From positions 186,001 to 250,000 of the forward strand of contig NZ_JYKA01000004.1 in NCBI RefSeq assembly GCF_001676875.1: 64,000 nt of DNA, given 5' to 3'. How positions within the stretch are numbered: position 1 is the stretch's first letter; every line of letters begins with the position of its first letter. Below, in pieces: positions 1 through 13,087 of this stretch. This DNA is from Chromobacterium subtsugae (GTDB lineage: Bacteria; Pseudomonadota; Gammaproteobacteria; Burkholderiales; Chromobacteriaceae). The notes below the pieces were generated by a model. The model had not been told where the DNA came from, ran no database searches, and saw only the letters and a program-made list of their open reading frames with translations. Made by a program: the position numbers and the translations under genes.

Positions 1-794
<794 letters not shown>

Positions 795-826
795 CTAAAA
801 ATAAACTTTTACAGTTCCGTTGACGG

Positions 827-1693
827 TTACACCGCCGCGGCACCGGCCACGATTTCCGACAGCTCGGTCGTAATCGCCGCTTGACGCGCCTTGTTGTACA
901 CCAGGCGCAGCTGCTTGATGGTGTTGCCCGCGTTGTCGGTGGCGGCTTTCATCGCCACCATCCGCGCGGCCTGCTCGGAAGCCATGTTCTCGGCCAGAGC
1001 CTGGTACACCACCGATTCCAGATAACGGCGCACCAGGAACTCCATCAGCGTCGGCGCATCCGGCTCGTACAGGTAATCCCACGAGTGCGAATGCTCCACC
1101 ACCATGTGGTGCGGGGTCAGCGGAAGCAGCTGTTCGAGTGCCGGCTCCTGCTTCATGGTATTCACGAAGCTGGAGTAGACGATGTAGACCGCGTCCAGTT
1201 CGCCTTCGGCGTACTGCTTGAACAGAACCGTAAGCGGGCCAATCAGTTTTTCCATCTTCGGCGTATCGCCGAGATGAACCGCGCTTGCCACCACGTTCAG
1301 ACGAGCGCGCTGGGCAGCTCCCAGGCCTTTTTGGCCCAGGCAGCAAACGTCGATTTCGACGTTCTGATCCTGCAGTTCCTTGACCTTGGCGAAGAAGCGC
1401 TTGAACGAGTTCACGTTCAAGCCGCCGCATAGGCCCTTGTCGGAGGAAACCAGGATGATGCCGGCGCGCTTGATCGTCTCGCGACGGGCAAGCAAGGGGT
1501 GACCAAGTTCCGCGTTCGCCTGAGCGAGGTGCGCCATAACCGTGCGCACCTTCTCGGCGTAAGGACGGGCAGCGCGCATACGCTCTTGCGTTTTGCGCAT
1601 CTTCGAGGTCGACACCATCTGCATAGCGCGGGTGATCTTCTGCGTGTTTTGCACGCTGCGGATCTTGGTGAGAATCTCTTTACCGACTGCCAT
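827..1693 (-). CDS. atpG: ATP synthase F1 subunit gamma
   Basis: Central rotary stalk of F1, coupling proton flow in Fo to catalysis in the alpha3beta3 ring. The 288-aa length is normal. The N-terminus [20 protein letters not shown] and the C-terminal helix with [12 protein letters not shown] and [19 protein letters not shown] are the two conserved ends that form the coiled-coil shaft. It lies between atpA (40 bp upstream) and atpD (41 bp downstream) in the standard order. Nothing is unusual. Confidence 0.98.
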   Translation of the reverse strand: MAVGKEILTKIRSVQNTQKITRAMQMVSTSKMRKTQERMRAARPYAEKVRTVMAHLAQANAELGHPLLARRETIKRAGIILVSSDKGLCGGLNVNSFKRFFAKVKELQDQNVEIDVCCLGQKGLGAAQRARLNVVASAVHLGDTPKMEKLIGPLTVLFKQYAEGELDAVYIVYSSFVNTMKQEPALEQLLPLTPHHMVVEHSHSWDYLYEPDAPTLMEFLVRRYLESVVYQALAENMASEQAARMVAMKAATDNAGNTIKQLRLVYNKARQAAITTELSEIVAGAAAV

Positions 1694-1733
1694 ATCCTGA
1701 ACCTTTCTTTAGCAACGACTTATCGTCTAAGGC

Positions 1734-3278
1734 TCAGTTGAAGCTGTAGCCAGCCTTGAACGATTCCATCGCCTTGGCCAGTACCTTCTCGTTGTCGGCA
1801 GACAGATCACCGGAAGCGTTCACGGCCTGCAGCACTTCGGCGTGGTTGGCACGCACGTTGGCCAGGAACTCGGCTTCGAAGGCCAGGGCCTTCTTCACCG
1901 GAACGTCTTCGTACGAGCCCTTGTTCACCGCCCACAGGGTCAGCGCCATTTCCGCGGTCGACAGGGTGGAGAACTGCTTCTGCTTCATCAGTTCGGTCAC
2001 CACTTCGCCGTGCGACAGCTGCTTGCGGGTGGCTTCGTCCAGATCGGAAGCGAACTGCGCGAACGCAGCCAGCTCGCGGTACTGGGCCAGAGCCAGACGG
2101 ATACCGCCGCCGAGCTTCTTGATCACCTTGGTCTGAGCGGCGCCGCCCACGCGCGATACCGAGATACCGGCGTTGATGGCCGGACGGATGCCCGCGTTGA
2201 ACAGGTCGGTTTCCAGGAAGATCTGGCCGTCGGTAATCGAAATCACGTTGGTCGGAACGAACGCGGAAACGTCGCCGGCCTGGGTTTCGATGATAGGCAG
2301 AGCGGTCAGCGAACCGGTTTTGCCCTTAACGGCGCCGCCAGTCAGCTTTTCCACTTCGTCTTCGTTGATGCGCGCGGCGCGCTCCAGCAGACGGGAGTGG
2401 AGGTAGAACACGTCGCCCGGATAGGCTTCGCGGCCCGGCGGACGGCGCAGCAGCAGCGAGATCTGACGGTAGGCGACGGCTTGCTTGGACAGGTCGTCGT
2501 ACACGATCAGCGCGTCTTCGCCGATGTCGCGGAAGTATTCGCCCATCGCGCAGCCGGAGTACGGAGCGATGAACTGCAGGGCGGCGGCTTCGGAAGCGGT
2601 GGCGGCCACGATGATGGTGTGACCCATCGCGCCGTGCTCTTCCAGCTTGCGAACCACGTTGGCGATGGAGGAAGCCTTCTGACCTACGGCTACGTAGATG
2701 CAGATGACGCCATTGCCCTTCTGGTTGATGATGGCGTCCAGCGCCACGGCGGTCTTGCCGGTCTGACGGTCGCCAATGATCAGCTCACGCTGGCCGCGGC
2801 CAACCGGAACCATGGAGTCGATCGACTTCAGGCCGGTCTGCATCGGCTGCGATACCGATTGACGCGCGATCACGCCCGGAGCGATCTTTTCGATCGGGGA
2901 CGATTTCGTGGCGTTGACCGGGCCTTTGCCGTCGATAGGCTGACCCAGAGCGTTGACCACGCGGCCAATCAGCTCCGGACCCACCGGCACTTCCAGAATG
3001 CGGCCGGTGCACTTGACTTCGTCGCCTTCGGAGATGTGCTCGTACTCGCCCAGAACCACGGCGCCGACAGAGTCGCGCTCCAGGTTCATCGCGAGGCCAA
3101 AGGTGTTGCCCGGAAATTCGAGCATTTCGCCCTGCATCACGTCGGCCAGGCCGTGGATGCGGACGATACCGTCGGTCACGGAGATAACCGTGCCCTTGGT
3201 GCGAACTTCAGCGCCTTCAGCCAGATTCTGGATCTTGGCCTTGATCAGATCGCTGATTTCAGAGGGGTTCAACTGCAT
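1734..3278 (-). CDS. atpA: ATP synthase F1 subunit alpha
   Basis: Non-catalytic nucleotide-binding alpha subunit of F1. It is 514 aa, the usual length. The P-loop GDRQTGKTA lies near residue 170, and the alpha signature [17 protein letters not shown] lies near residue 365. The N-terminal beta-barrel begins [16 protein letters not shown]. It sits 8 bp after atpH and is clearly co-transcribed with it. No odd residues were seen. Confidence 0.98.
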   Translation of the reverse strand: MQLNPSEISDLIKAKIQNLAEGAEVRTKGTVISVTDGIVRIHGLADVMQGEMLEFPGNTFGLAMNLERDSVGAVVLGEYEHISEGDEVKCTGRILEVPVGPELIGRVVNALGQPIDGKGPVNATKSSPIEKIAPGVIARQSVSQPMQTGLKSIDSMVPVGRGQRELIIGDRQTGKTAVALDAIINQKGNGVICIYVAVGQKASSIANVVRKLEEHGAMGHTIIVAATASEAAALQFIAPYSGCAMGEYFRDIGEDALIVYDDLSKQAVAYRQISLLLRRPPGREAYPGDVFYLHSRLLERAARINEDEVEKLTGGAVKGKTGSLTALPIIETQAGDVSAFVPTNVISITDGQIFLETDLFNAGIRPAINAGISVSRVGGAAQTKVIKKLGGGIRLALAQYRELAAFAQFASDLDEATRKQLSHGEVVTELMKQKQFSTLSTAEMALTLWAVNKGSYEDVPVKKALAFEAEFLANVRANHAEVLQAVNASGDLSADNEKVLAKAMESFKAGYSFN

Positions 3279-3286
3279 GATCTCTC

Positions 3287-3823
3287 CTAATTCTTGAGGC
3301 TTGCTGCCATTGCTTGCAGTTTGCCGCGCACGGAAGCGTCGATGACATCGTCGCCAACCAGCACACGCACCCCGCCAATCAGGTCGGGGTTTTCACGCAC
3401 GTCAAGACGCACGGTCTTGCCGTACTTCTTGGAAAGCGTGGTGGTCAGTTCGGCTTGTTGTGCATCGGACATGGCAAAAGCGGACTCCACCTGGGCGTCC
3501 ACTATGTCTTCCGATTGCGCCTTCAGCAGTTCAAACTGCGCGGCGATTTCCGGCAGCAGCGTCAAACGGGCGTTCTCGATCAGCGCGGCGATGAAGCGTT
3601 TCACGTCTTCGTTGCCGCGGCCGCCGAGCACATCCAGCATCAGCGCCTCAACCTCTTGTGCGGTATGTTTCGGATTGGTGACTACCTGCGCCAGATCCGG
3701 GTTGTTCACCATGGCAGCCAGCCACGACAGCGCATCCGACCACTGATCGAGGCTACGCTGTTCGGTGGCCAGGCTGTATACCGCTTCGGCGTAGGGCCTT
3801 GCGACGGTAATGAGTTCTGCCAT
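3287..3823 (-). CDS. atpH: ATP synthase F1 subunit delta
   Basis: Delta (OSCP-like) subunit that ties the top of F1 to the peripheral stalk. It is 178 aa. The N-terminal helical domain starts [19 protein letters not shown], and the C-terminal part contains the conserved [22 protein letters not shown] segment, quoted here in part for recognition: [13 protein letters not shown] followed by an invariant-type D-S-V. The gene lies between atpF (7 bp gap) and atpA in the standard order. Confidence 0.97.
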   Translation of the reverse strand: MAELITVARPYAEAVYSLATEQRSLDQWSDALSWLAAMVNNPDLAQVVTNPKHTAQEVEALMLDVLGGRGNEDVKRFIAALIENARLTLLPEIAAQFELLKAQSEDIVDAQVESAFAMSDAQQAELTTTLSKKYGKTVRLDVRENPDLIGGVRVLVGDDVIDASVRGKLQAMAASLKN

Positions 3824-3830
3824 GAGTTAA

Positions 3831-4301
3831 TTAAAACTCCGCTTTGATGGAGGCAAGCAGGTCGGCGTGCTTGGCGGCGTCGATTTCCTTGCGCAGGATC
3901 TTCTCTGCGCCGGCGACGGCCAGTTCGGCCACCTGCGCGCGCAGGGATTCCTTGGCGCGCAGCACTTCCTGATCGATTTCCGACTTGGCGTCGGCCACGA
4001 TGCGGGCACCTTCGGTGCGGGCCGCGTCCTTGGCTTCGTCCACGATCTGGTTGGCGCGCTTCTCGGCTGCAACCACGATCTCGGTAGCTTGCTGCTTGGC
4101 CTTGCGGATTTCGTCCGCAACGCGCTTTTCAGCCGCTTCCAGATCCTGCTTGCCGCGTTCCGCAGCGGCCAAGCCATCAGCGATACGCTTGGCCCGCTCA
4201 TCCATCATGTTGGTAAGCGGAGGCCAAACAAACTTCATGGTGAACCATACCAGGATGGCGAACGTGATCGCCTGGCCCAGTAGTGTTACGTTGAATTCCA
4301 C
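3831..4301 (-). CDS. atpF: ATP synthase Fo subunit b
   Basis: Peripheral stalk subunit of Fo. It has one N-terminal membrane helix (about residues 5-27, [20 protein letters not shown]) followed by a long charged alpha-helix rich in Ala, Lys, Glu and Arg that dimerises as a right-handed coiled coil. At 156 aa it matches the E. coli b subunit. It lies 61 bp after atpE and 7 bp before atpH. Confidence 0.97.
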   Translation of the reverse strand: MEFNVTLLGQAITFAILVWFTMKFVWPPLTNMMDERAKRIADGLAAAERGKQDLEAAEKRVADEIRKAKQQATEIVVAAEKRANQIVDEAKDAARTEGARIVADAKSEIDQEVLRAKESLRAQVAELAVAGAEKILRKEIDAAKHADLLASIKAEF

Positions 4302-4362
4302 GCTTGTTTTCCTCCAGAGTATGACTACAACAACCGTTTACACGTATCCGTCGGCAGACGGA

Positions 4363-4704
<342 letters not shown>

Positions 4705-4715
4705 CTACAGGTAAA

Positions 4716-5901
<1,186 letters not shown>

Positions 5902-5992
5902 GACTGCCAGTGCAAAAAAACCGCTGGATTATAGGCTTTGCGCTTGAGTTGCGTCAACTTCGCCGCCAGGCCTATTTTGCGGCGCAACATTT

Positions 5993-6850
5993 TCATTTTT
6001 GAGGTTTTTTCTGCAGTTTCTCCAGCAGCGCGTCCAGCTCGTCCAGGCTGGCATATTCTATGACCAGCCTGCCGTTTCCGCCGTTTGCATGACGAATGCT
6101 GACCTTGGCGCCTATCGCTTCCGACACCTGGTTTTCCAGCCGCTCGACATCGGGATCGACGCGATTTTGTTGCGCGGCAACTGTGGTTTTTTGCGCATCA
6201 TGCTGTTGCACTCGGCGCTCCACCTCGCGCACCGACATCCCCTTGCGCACCACCTCCTGCGCCAGCTCCAGCTGCGCGACGGTGGGCAGAGACAGCAAAG
6301 CGCGGGCGTGGCCCATCTCCAGTTGGCCTTCGTGCATCATCTGCTGCAGCGGTTGCGGCAGCACCAACAGGCGCAGCAGGTTGGACACCGCGCTGCGCGA
6401 ACGGCCGACCGCGTCGGCGGCGGACTCGTGGGTGAGGCCGAATTCGTCGATCAGGCGCTTGATGCCCTGCGCCTCTTCGATCGGATCCAGCTCCTGGCGC
6501 TGGATGTTCTCGATCAGCGCCATCGCCAGCGCCGCTTCGTCGGGCACGCTCTTGATCACCACCGGCACTTCGACGAGACCGGCCTTGCGCGACGCGCGCC
6601 AGCGGCGCTCGCCGGCGATCAGTTCGTAGTCGCCCAGGCCCAGATCGCGGACGATCAGCGGCTGGATGATGCCCTGCACGCGGATGGAAGCCGCCAGCTC
6701 CTCCAGCGCGGTTTCGTCCATGAAACTGCGCGGCTGGTATTTGCCGGGGCGGATGCTGTCGATGGGAAGGGAAGTCAGTCTGTCGTCCACCGTGTCGACG
6801 GTGGACAGGAGCGCGTCGAGTCCGCGCCCCAATCCTTTGAGTTTGGCCAT
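5993..6850 (-). CDS. parB: Chromosome partitioning protein ParB
   Basis: CTPase and DNA-binding clamp that loads at parS sites and with ParA segregates the origin region. The 285-aa protein starts MAKLKGLGRGLDALLS, the ParA-interacting N-terminal motif. The ParB/Srx CTP-binding core contains GERRWRA (about residues 79-85). A helix-turn-helix follows (VGRSRSAVSNLLRLL), then a C-terminal dimerisation region. It lies 4 bp after parA. No canonical parS palindrome was found by eye in the window. Confidence 0.96.
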   Translation of the reverse strand: MAKLKGLGRGLDALLSTVDTVDDRLTSLPIDSIRPGKYQPRSFMDETALEELAASIRVQGIIQPLIVRDLGLGDYELIAGERRWRASRKAGLVEVPVVIKSVPDEAALAMALIENIQRQELDPIEEAQGIKRLIDEFGLTHESAADAVGRSRSAVSNLLRLLVLPQPLQQMMHEGQLEMGHARALLSLPTVAQLELAQEVVRKGMSVREVERRVQQHDAQKTTVAAQQNRVDPDVERLENQVSEAIGAKVSIRHANGGNGRLVIEYASLDELDALLEKLQKKPQK

Positions 6851-6854
6851 ATTG

Positions 6855-7646
6855 TCAGACGGTGGGAGTTGCGGTTGCGGGTTCTAGTCGTTCGATCAGC
6901 TCTTGCGCCAGCGTCAGGTAAGCCTGCGCGCCGCGCGAGTTGCGATCGTAGACCAGCCCCGGCAAGCCGTGGCTGGGCGCCTCGGCCAGGCGCACATTGC
7001 GCGGGATGACGGTCTGGAACACCTTGTCGCCGAAGTGGCGCGCCAGCTGCGCCGACACTTGTTGCGACAGATTGTTGCGGGCGTCGAACATGGTGCGCAG
7101 CAAGCCCATGATCTCGATCTTGGGGTTGACCGCCAGCCGCACCTTGCGCAGCGTGGACACCAGGTCGGACAAGCCTTCCAGCGCGTAGTATTCGCACACC
7201 ATCGGAATCAGCACGCTGTGCGCGGCCACCAGGCCGTTCAGGGTCAGCAGGTTCAGCGACGGCGGGCAGTCGATCAGCACGTAGTCGTACTGGTCTTCCA
7301 CCTCAGCCAGCGCGCTCTTCAGCCGCGCCTCGCGCGCCAGCTCGTTGACCAGCTCCAGCTCGGCGCCGCCCAGATCGCGATTGGCCGGCAGCACATGGTA
7401 GCCGCCCGCCTTGGCGTCCTGGCGCGCCTCCTCCACGCTGGCCTCGCCCAACAGCACGTCATAGCCGGATTTCTCCAGCGACTGCTTGGCGATGCCGCTG
7501 CCCATGGTGGCGTTGCCCTGCGGGTCCAGATCGACGATCAGCACCCGCTTGCCCAGCTCGGCCAGTCCGGCCGCCAGATTGACGACGGTGGTGGTCTTGC
7601 CCACCCCGCCCTTCTGATTGGCCACCGCGATCACGCGTGGATTCAT
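6855..7646 (-). CDS. parA: Chromosome partitioning ATPase ParA (Soj)
   Basis: Deviant-Walker ATPase that forms a DNA-bound gradient pulling ParB-parS complexes. The protein is 263 aa and starts [20 protein letters not shown], carrying the KGGVGKTT deviant Walker A motif with its signature Lys. [12 protein letters not shown] follows as Walker B. Its ATG overlaps the rsmG stop (ATGA), so rsmG, parA and parB are likely translationally coupled. Confidence 0.97.
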   Translation of the reverse strand: MNPRVIAVANQKGGVGKTTTVVNLAAGLAELGKRVLIVDLDPQGNATMGSGIAKQSLEKSGYDVLLGEASVEEARQDAKAGGYHVLPANRDLGGAELELVNELAREARLKSALAEVEDQYDYVLIDCPPSLNLLTLNGLVAAHSVLIPMVCEYYALEGLSDLVSTLRKVRLAVNPKIEIMGLLRTMFDARNNLSQQVSAQLARHFGDKVFQTVIPRNVRLAEAPSHGLPGLVYDRNSRGAQAYLTLAQELIERLEPATATPTV

Positions 7647-8272
7647 TGCAGCACCATCCTCACCAGATGGCGTTCGGCGTCCAGCCCCGGCACCGTTACC
7701 GGCAGCACCTCCGAAACCGCCACGCCTTGCGGCAGCAAGGCGATTTCCTCATACGGATACACGCCCTTCATCGCCACGTACTGGCCGTCTTCAGCCATCA
7801 GGTGGCGGGTCAGCTTGACGAACTCGGCCAGTTCCGAGAACGCGCGGCTGGTGATGCGATCGAACTTCTGCTCCGGCTGATAGGCCTCGACGCGGTCGGT
7901 CACCACCTGGACGTTGGCCAGGCCCAATTCCACCACCACCTGGCGCAGGAAGGTGGTTTTCTTGTGGTTAGAGTCCAACAGCACCACCTGCATATCCGGC
8001 CGCGCGATGGCGGTGGGAATGCCCGGCATGCCGCCGCCGGAGCCGACGTCCAGCATGCGCGCGCCGCCGGCCAGGTGCGGCACCAGGCTCAGGCTGTCCA
8101 GCAGATGATAGCTGACCATCCGCTCTTCCTGGCGGATGGCGGTGAGATTGTAAGTCTGGTTCCATTTCACTAGCAGCGCTAGGTAGCGCTGCAGCAAAAC
8201 CTGCTGCGATTCAGTGAAGTCCAGGGCCAGCGCGGCCAGCCCTTGCTGCAATTCTGCGATATGTTGTGTCAT
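7643..8272 (-). CDS. rsmG: 16S rRNA (guanine-527-N7)-methyltransferase
   Basis: SAM-dependent methyltransferase (GidB) that makes m7G527 in 16S rRNA. The 209-aa protein has the N-terminal helical part with YNLTAIR, and the SAM-binding glycine-rich loop [14 protein letters not shown] near residue 70. It overlaps mnmG upstream and parA downstream by ATGA junctions. This gidA-gidB-parA-parB order is the common origin-proximal cluster of proteobacteria. Confidence 0.97.
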   Translation of the reverse strand: MTQHIAELQQGLAALALDFTESQQVLLQRYLALLVKWNQTYNLTAIRQEERMVSYHLLDSLSLVPHLAGGARMLDVGSGGGMPGIPTAIARPDMQVVLLDSNHKKTTFLRQVVVELGLANVQVVTDRVEAYQPEQKFDRITSRAFSELAEFVKLTRHLMAEDGQYVAMKGVYPYEEIALLPQGVAVSEVLPVTVPGLDAERHLVRMVLQ

Positions 8273-10170
8273 GCGGTTTTCGTGGCGTCGGTGAAGCCGC
8301 GCTTCAAGTGCACCATCAACAGGGCGACGGCGGCCGGGGTGATGCCCTGAATGCGCGAAGCCTGGCCCATGGTTTCCGGGCGCTGCTGGTTCAGCTTCTG
8401 CTGCACTTCCTTGGACAGGCCCTTCACCAGACTGTAGTCGATGTCGCCCGGCAGACGGATGTCTTCCAGATTGTCGCGGCGCGCCAGCTCTTCGTTCTGG
8501 CGGTTGATGTATCCCTGGTATTTGACCTGAATTTCCACCTGCTCGGCAACCACCTCGTCAAGCTCCGGCGCGCCGGCCGCGGCGTCCGGCACCGACATCA
8601 GGTCGCGGTAGGCGACATTGGGGCGCTTGAGCAGGTCGGACAGCGTGTATTCGCGTTCGATGGGCTTGCCCAACACGTTCGCCAGCGCGTCCGGGGCCTG
8701 CAGTTTGGACGGATGCAGCCAGGTGGCCGCCAGCCGCGCCTTTTCCGCCTCCACGGCATCGCGCTTGCGGCAGAAGGCGTCCCATTGCGCATCGCCGACC
8801 AGGCCCAGCTTGCGGCCCATTTCGGTCAGGCGCAGGTCGGCGTTGTCTTCGCGCAGCTGCAGGCGGAATTCGGCGCGGCTGGTGAACATGCGGTACGGCT
8901 CGGACACGCCCTTGGTGATCAGGTCGTCGACCAGCACGCCGAGGTAGCCCTCGTCGCGGCGCGGGCACCAGGCGGCTTGCTCACGCACGTACAAGCCGGC
9001 ATTGAGGCCAGCCAGCAGGCCCTGGGCGGCGGCTTCTTCATAGCCGGTGGTGCCGTTGATCTGGCCAGCGAAGAACAGGCCCTGAATGGCCTTGGTCTCC
9101 AGCGAGGCCTTCAGGCCGCGCGGGTCGAAGTAGTCGTACTCGATGGCGTAGCCGGGGCGCAGGATGTGGGCGTTTTCCATGCCGCGGATCGAGCGCACGG
9201 CGGCCAGCTGGATGTCGAACGGCAGACTGGTGGAGATGCCGTTCGGATAGAATTCGTGGGTGGTCAGGCCTTCCGGTTCCAGGAACACCTGGTGGCTGTC
9301 CTTGTCGGCGAAACGGTTGATCTTGTCTTCGATCGACGGGCAATAGCGCGGGCCGACGCCTTCGATCACGCCGGTGAACATCGGGCTGCGGTCGAAGCCG
9401 CTGCGGATGATGTCGTGGGTGCGCTCGTTGGTGTGGGTGATCCAGCACGGCAACTGCTTGGGGTGCATGTCGCGCTTGCCGCGGTAGGAGAACACCGGCT
9501 CCGGCGTGTCGCCCGGCTGCTCTTCCATCACGGAAAAATCGACGCTGCGGCCGTCGATGCGCGGCGGCGTGCCGGTTTTGAGCCGGCCCACCGGCAGGTT
9601 CAATTCGCGCAGGCGCGCGCCCAGCGTGCTGGCCGCCTGGTCGCCGGCGCGGCCGCCGGTGTAGTTTTCCAGGCCGACGTGGATCTTGCCGGACAGGAAG
9701 GTGCCGGCGGTCAGCACCACGGTCTTGGCGCGGAAGGTGATGCCGATGGCGGTGATGGCGCCGGCGACGCGGTCGCCGTCCATCAACAGGTCGTCCACCG
9801 GCTGCTGGAACAGCGTCAGGTTGGGCTGGTTTTCCAGCATCTCGCGGATGGCGGCCTTGTACAGGATGCGGTCGGCCTGCGCGCGGGTGGCGCGCACCGC
9901 CGGGCCTTTGGAGGCGTTGAGCGTGCGGAACTGGATGCCGCCGATGTCGGTGGCCAGCGCCATCGCGCCGCCCAGCGCGTCCACCTCTTTCACCAGATGG
10001 CCCTTGCCGATGCCGCCGATCGACGGGTTGCACGACATCTGACCCAGGGTCTCGATATTGTGCGTCAGAAGGAGGGTGGCGCACCCCATGCGCGCCGCGG
10101 CCAGCGCGGCCTCGGTGCCGGCGTGACCGCCGCCCACCACTATCACGTCGAAGCTTGTCGGATAAATCAT
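8269..10170 (-). CDS. mnmG: tRNA U34 carboxymethylaminomethyl synthase subunit MnmG
   Basis: FAD-dependent subunit that, with MnmE, modifies the wobble uridine of certain tRNAs. It is 633 aa, a normal length. The N-terminal dinucleotide-binding motif [19 protein letters not shown] is followed by the GidA signatures [11 protein letters not shown] and [15 protein letters not shown]. The C-terminal MnmE-binding helical domain is present. It is the first gene of the minus-strand gid-par run. A 636-aa antisense frame over it is a GC shadow. Confidence 0.98.
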   Translation of the reverse strand: MIYPTSFDVIVVGGGHAGTEAALAAARMGCATLLLTHNIETLGQMSCNPSIGGIGKGHLVKEVDALGGAMALATDIGGIQFRTLNASKGPAVRATRAQADRILYKAAIREMLENQPNLTLFQQPVDDLLMDGDRVAGAITAIGITFRAKTVVLTAGTFLSGKIHVGLENYTGGRAGDQAASTLGARLRELNLPVGRLKTGTPPRIDGRSVDFSVMEEQPGDTPEPVFSYRGKRDMHPKQLPCWITHTNERTHDIIRSGFDRSPMFTGVIEGVGPRYCPSIEDKINRFADKDSHQVFLEPEGLTTHEFYPNGISTSLPFDIQLAAVRSIRGMENAHILRPGYAIEYDYFDPRGLKASLETKAIQGLFFAGQINGTTGYEEAAAQGLLAGLNAGLYVREQAAWCPRRDEGYLGVLVDDLITKGVSEPYRMFTSRAEFRLQLREDNADLRLTEMGRKLGLVGDAQWDAFCRKRDAVEAEKARLAATWLHPSKLQAPDALANVLGKPIEREYTLSDLLKRPNVAYRDLMSVPDAAAGAPELDEVVAEQVEIQVKYQGYINRQNEELARRDNLEDIRLPGDIDYSLVKGLSKEVQQKLNQQRPETMGQASRIQGITPAAVALLMVHLKRGFTDATKTA

Positions 10171-10363
10171 GGCTGAAAGAGCAAATCTGGCGGAAAAACG
10201 GCCTATTCTACGCCAAAACGGTTTAGCTGATAAGTCCTTGATTTCAATAAATCCAAGCGCGTAACGCTATCGTCAAGCCACGGTCATCACAAGGTCATCG
10301 CGCGGACATTAGCGCGTCAAACAGCCCCCCTAGCATGTGGCTCATCACCACAGGGGGCAAAAC

Positions 10364-11113
10364 ATGCTGCTAAATGAACAGCTTGCAGGCAGAAGCAAAC
10401 CGCGGCTGGCCGTGCGCCTGGCCGCCGGCGCCGAAGACATCCGCCGCGCGCAGAAGCTGCGCTACGACATTTTCGCCGGCGAAATGGGCGCGGAACTGGC
10501 GTCGCGGGATTTGGGCATAGATTGCGACGAATACGACGAGCTGTGCGACCACCTGATCGTCGAGGACCACAACAGCGGCATGGTGGTCGGCACCTACCGA
10601 ATGCTGTCCCCCGCCAACGCGCGCCGCGCGCCGCGCCTGTACTCCGAGCATGAATTCGACCTGTCCCGCCTTTCCCATCTGCGCGATGGCTTGATTGAAA
10701 TGGGACGTTCCTGCGTGCACCGCGACTTCCGCTCCGGCGCGGTGATCGCGCTGCTGTGGTCGGGCCTGGCCGACTACGTGAGCCAGCGAGGCGGCGAATA
10801 CCTGGCCGGCTGCGCCAGCGTGTCGCTGACCGACGGTGGCCACCAGGCGGTCAGCCTGTATCGCCAGCTGGAGGGCCAATACCTGGCGCCGGCGGAATGG
10901 CGGGTGTTTCCGCACTTGCCGCTGCCGCTGGACCGAGTGGTGGACGACACCGCGCCGGTGCCGCTGCCGCCGCTGATCAAGGGCTATCTGCGCGCCGGCG
11001 CCCACGTCTGCGGCGAGCCGGCCTGGGACCCGGACTTCAACTGCGCCGACTTCTTCATGCTGCTGCCGATGAGCCGGCTGAACGCGCGCTACAACAAGCA
11101 CTTCATCGGTTGA
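10364..11113 (+). CDS. OlsB-like acyl-ACP-dependent N-acyltransferase
   Basis: Member of the GNAT-fold family that includes OlsB, which acylates ornithine from 3-hydroxyacyl-ACP on the way to ornithine lipids. The family segments seen are VRLAAGAEDIRRAQKLRYDIF near the N-terminus, CDHLIVED, VVGTYRML, and IEMGRSCVHRDFR around residue 120. It is 249 aa from the ATG at 10364, preceded by AGGGGGC. An earlier in-frame ATG at 10337 lacks a better ribosome site. No olsA-like partner lies next to it, so the substrate is inferred. Confidence 0.82.
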   Translation: MLLNEQLAGRSKPRLAVRLAAGAEDIRRAQKLRYDIFAGEMGAELASRDLGIDCDEYDELCDHLIVEDHNSGMVVGTYRMLSPANARRAPRLYSEHEFDLSRLSHLRDGLIEMGRSCVHRDFRSGAVIALLWSGLADYVSQRGGEYLAGCASVSLTDGGHQAVSLYRQLEGQYLAPAEWRVFPHLPLPLDRVVDDTAPVPLPPLIKGYLRAGAHVCGEPAWDPDFNCADFFMLLPMSRLNARYNKHFIG

Positions 11114-11165
11114 GTCCGCGGGGCGCGCGCCCCGCGCCGCGGCCCGCGGATGCTACAATCCGGGC

Positions 11166-11852
11166 ATGACTTACGCTTTCGAAGCGGTGGGCGTGATCCG
11201 CTCGCCCTACCGCGAAAAATTCGGCATCCCGCGCCAGCCGTCGCTGGTCAACGCCGCCCGCGTCACCCTGGAATTGCTGCCGCCCTACAACCACCCCGAC
11301 TGCGTGCGCGGCTTGTCCGAGTTTTCCCATGTCTGGATCAGCTTCATCTTCCACCAGACCATGGCGCGCGGCTGGCAACCGCTGGTGCGCCCGCCCCGCC
11401 TGGGCGGCAACGCCAAGGTGGGGGTGTTCGCCAGCCGCGCCACCCATCGGCCCAATCCGTTGGGCTTGTCGCTGGTGGAGCTGGCCGGCGTGGAGTGCGA
11501 CAACGGCGTGCGGCTGCATCTGGCCGGCGCCGACCTACTGGACGGCACGCCGGTGGTGGACATCAAGCCTTATATTCCGTTCGTGGAATCGCGGCCACAA
11601 GCCCGCGGCGGCTTCGTCGACGGCCCGCCGCCGCAGCTGACGGTGCGATGGAGCGAACAGGCCTTGCGGCAGCTGGCCACGCTGGCCGCGCCGCCCGATC
11701 TGGCGCTGCTGGTGGAGCAGGTGCTGGCGCAGGACCCGCGCCCGGCTTACCAGGACGACCCCGGTCGCGTCTACGGCGTGTCGCTGTATTGCTACAATAT
11801 CCGCTTCGGCATCCGCGAAGACATCGCCACGGTGCTTGAAATTCTTGAATAA
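11166..11852 (+). CDS. trmO: tRNA (t6A37-N6)-methyltransferase TrmO
   Basis: TsaA/TrmO beta-barrel methyltransferase that methylates N6 of t6A37 in tRNA-Thr using SAM. The 228-aa protein starts MTYAFEAVGVIRSPYREKFG. It carries the conserved RPNPLGLS and DLLDGTPVVDIKPY segments and the C-terminal substrate-binding extension ending in YCYNIRFGIRED. It stands alone, between the N-acyltransferase and the Tim44-domain gene. Confidence 0.93.
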   Translation: MTYAFEAVGVIRSPYREKFGIPRQPSLVNAARVTLELLPPYNHPDCVRGLSEFSHVWISFIFHQTMARGWQPLVRPPRLGGNAKVGVFASRATHRPNPLGLSLVELAGVECDNGVRLHLAGADLLDGTPVVDIKPYIPFVESRPQARGGFVDGPPPQLTVRWSEQALRQLATLAAPPDLALLVEQVLAQDPRPAYQDDPGRVYGVSLYCYNIRFGIREDIATVLEILE

Positions 11853-11918
11853 AACCAAAACTAAATCGCATCTCCCCGGTCATACCCGGGCAACTCAAAC
11901 CACTCAGGAAAATAAAAC

Positions 11919-12920
11919 ATGACCACTCGCGCGAAGACGATCGTACTCGCCTTCACCATGGTTTCCGTGTTGGCCACTCCCTTTGCCGAAGCCGCGCGCC
12001 TCGGCAAGGGCAAGAGCGCAGGCATGCAGCGCTCCGCCCCCACCCGCACCTATCAACCCAGCACCCCGGCGCCGCAACCGATGGCCGCGCCGGCTCCGCG
12101 TCCGGGCGCGCCGGCCCAGGCCGCGCCGCAGAAATCCGGCCCGGGCATCGGCACCGCGCTGGCAGCCGGCGCCGTCGGCGCCGCGGCCGGCTACATGATC
12201 GGCTCTTCCGGCAATGAGAAACAGGCGGCTCCGGCGCAGCAAAACGCCGCGCCGGTCGAACAACCCGCCCAGCAGGCCGCGCAATCGGCCCCGGCCCAAC
12301 AGGAAAAAGGCGGCATGCCCTGGGGCATGCTGGCGCTGCTGGGCCTGGCCCTGGTCGGCGGCATGATGTTCTTCCGCCGCAAAGCGGGCAATCCGGCCGC
12401 CAACGCGCCGCAACCGGCCGGCATGCCGCAGGGCATGAACAGCCAGGCCGGCGGTTTCGACGCCGTGCCCAAGATCGGCTCCGGCCTTGACAACGGCAAC
12501 AGCGGCTTCGGCGGCGGCTTCAACAGCGCGGCGCCGGCCGGCGGCGCGCCTGCGCGCCTGCCCGACGGCACCGAAACCCCCAACTTCCTGCGCCAGGCCA
12601 AGGCTACCTTCCTGCACCTGCAAAGCCTGAACACGCCGGAAAGCCTGGAGGAAGTGCGCAAGTACTTGACGCCGGAACTGTTCGAAGCGCTGCGCGGCGA
12701 CATCGCCGACAACGGCGCCGTGGCCGACTTCCCGCAGCTGGACTGCCAGCTGTCCGACGCCAGCGTCGAGAACGGCCGCTACATCGCCAGCGTGCGCTTC
12801 TCCGGCCAGGTCAGCGAAGAAGTGAACGCCCCGCTGGCGCCGTTTGGCGAAACCTGGCACTACATCAAGGATGGCAACACCGGCGGCAAGTGGCTGGTGG
12901 CAGGCATCCAGCAAGACTGA
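11919..12920 (+). CDS. Tim44-domain (MRPL45-like) exported membrane protein
   Basis: The protein is 333 aa. It has an N-terminal signal-like segment (residues 1-25, ending EAARLGKG), a Pro/Ala-rich linker, a glycine-rich patch AAGAVGAAAGYMIGSSG, and a membrane helix around residues 130-150 (MPWGMLALLGLALVGGMMFF). The C-terminal 130-residue Tim44/MRPL45 fold starts near TPNFLRQAKATFLHLQ. Bacterial members have no settled function; membrane association is inferred from the helices. An A-rich ribosome site AGGAAAA precedes the ATG. Confidence 0.85.
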   Translation: MTTRAKTIVLAFTMVSVLATPFAEAARLGKGKSAGMQRSAPTRTYQPSTPAPQPMAAPAPRPGAPAQAAPQKSGPGIGTALAAGAVGAAAGYMIGSSGNEKQAAPAQQNAAPVEQPAQQAAQSAPAQQEKGGMPWGMLALLGLALVGGMMFFRRKAGNPAANAPQPAGMPQGMNSQAGGFDAVPKIGSGLDNGNSGFGGGFNSAAPAGGAPARLPDGTETPNFLRQAKATFLHLQSLNTPESLEEVRKYLTPELFEALRGDIADNGAVADFPQLDCQLSDASVENGRYIASVRFSGQVSEEVNAPLAPFGETWHYIKDGNTGGKWLVAGIQQD

Positions 12921-12926
12921 GGCTGG

Positions 12927-12998
12927 CCCGGCGGGATGTGGTTTTTCCCGCCGGCTTAACACTCGTTGACGACGGGCCCTGGGGCCCGTTTTTTATTT
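12927..12998 (+). terminator. Tandem hairpins with intrinsic terminator after the Tim44-domain gene
   Basis: A GC-rich hairpin occupies about 12927-12956. A second stem, ACGGGCCC at 12972-12979 pairing with 12982-12989, is followed by a run of T. The second has the form of a rho-independent terminator. Confidence 0.8.
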
Positions 12999-13087
12999 TA
13001 ACGGCCATGCACTAAACTGGAATGCCGATTGCTTGAGCAGCGGGGATACGGACCAACAGAGCCCGGACACAAGGAGGCAGTATCGCC

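Noticed and set aside
1842-3290. 482-aa plus-strand frame opposite atpA
   Set aside because: Antisense shadow of a certain gene, with no ribosome site or family features.
8266-10176. 636-aa plus-strand frame opposite mnmG
   Set aside because: It mirrors mnmG exactly, has low-complexity Gln/His/Arg/Ala content typical of antisense frames in high-GC genes, and shows no domain.
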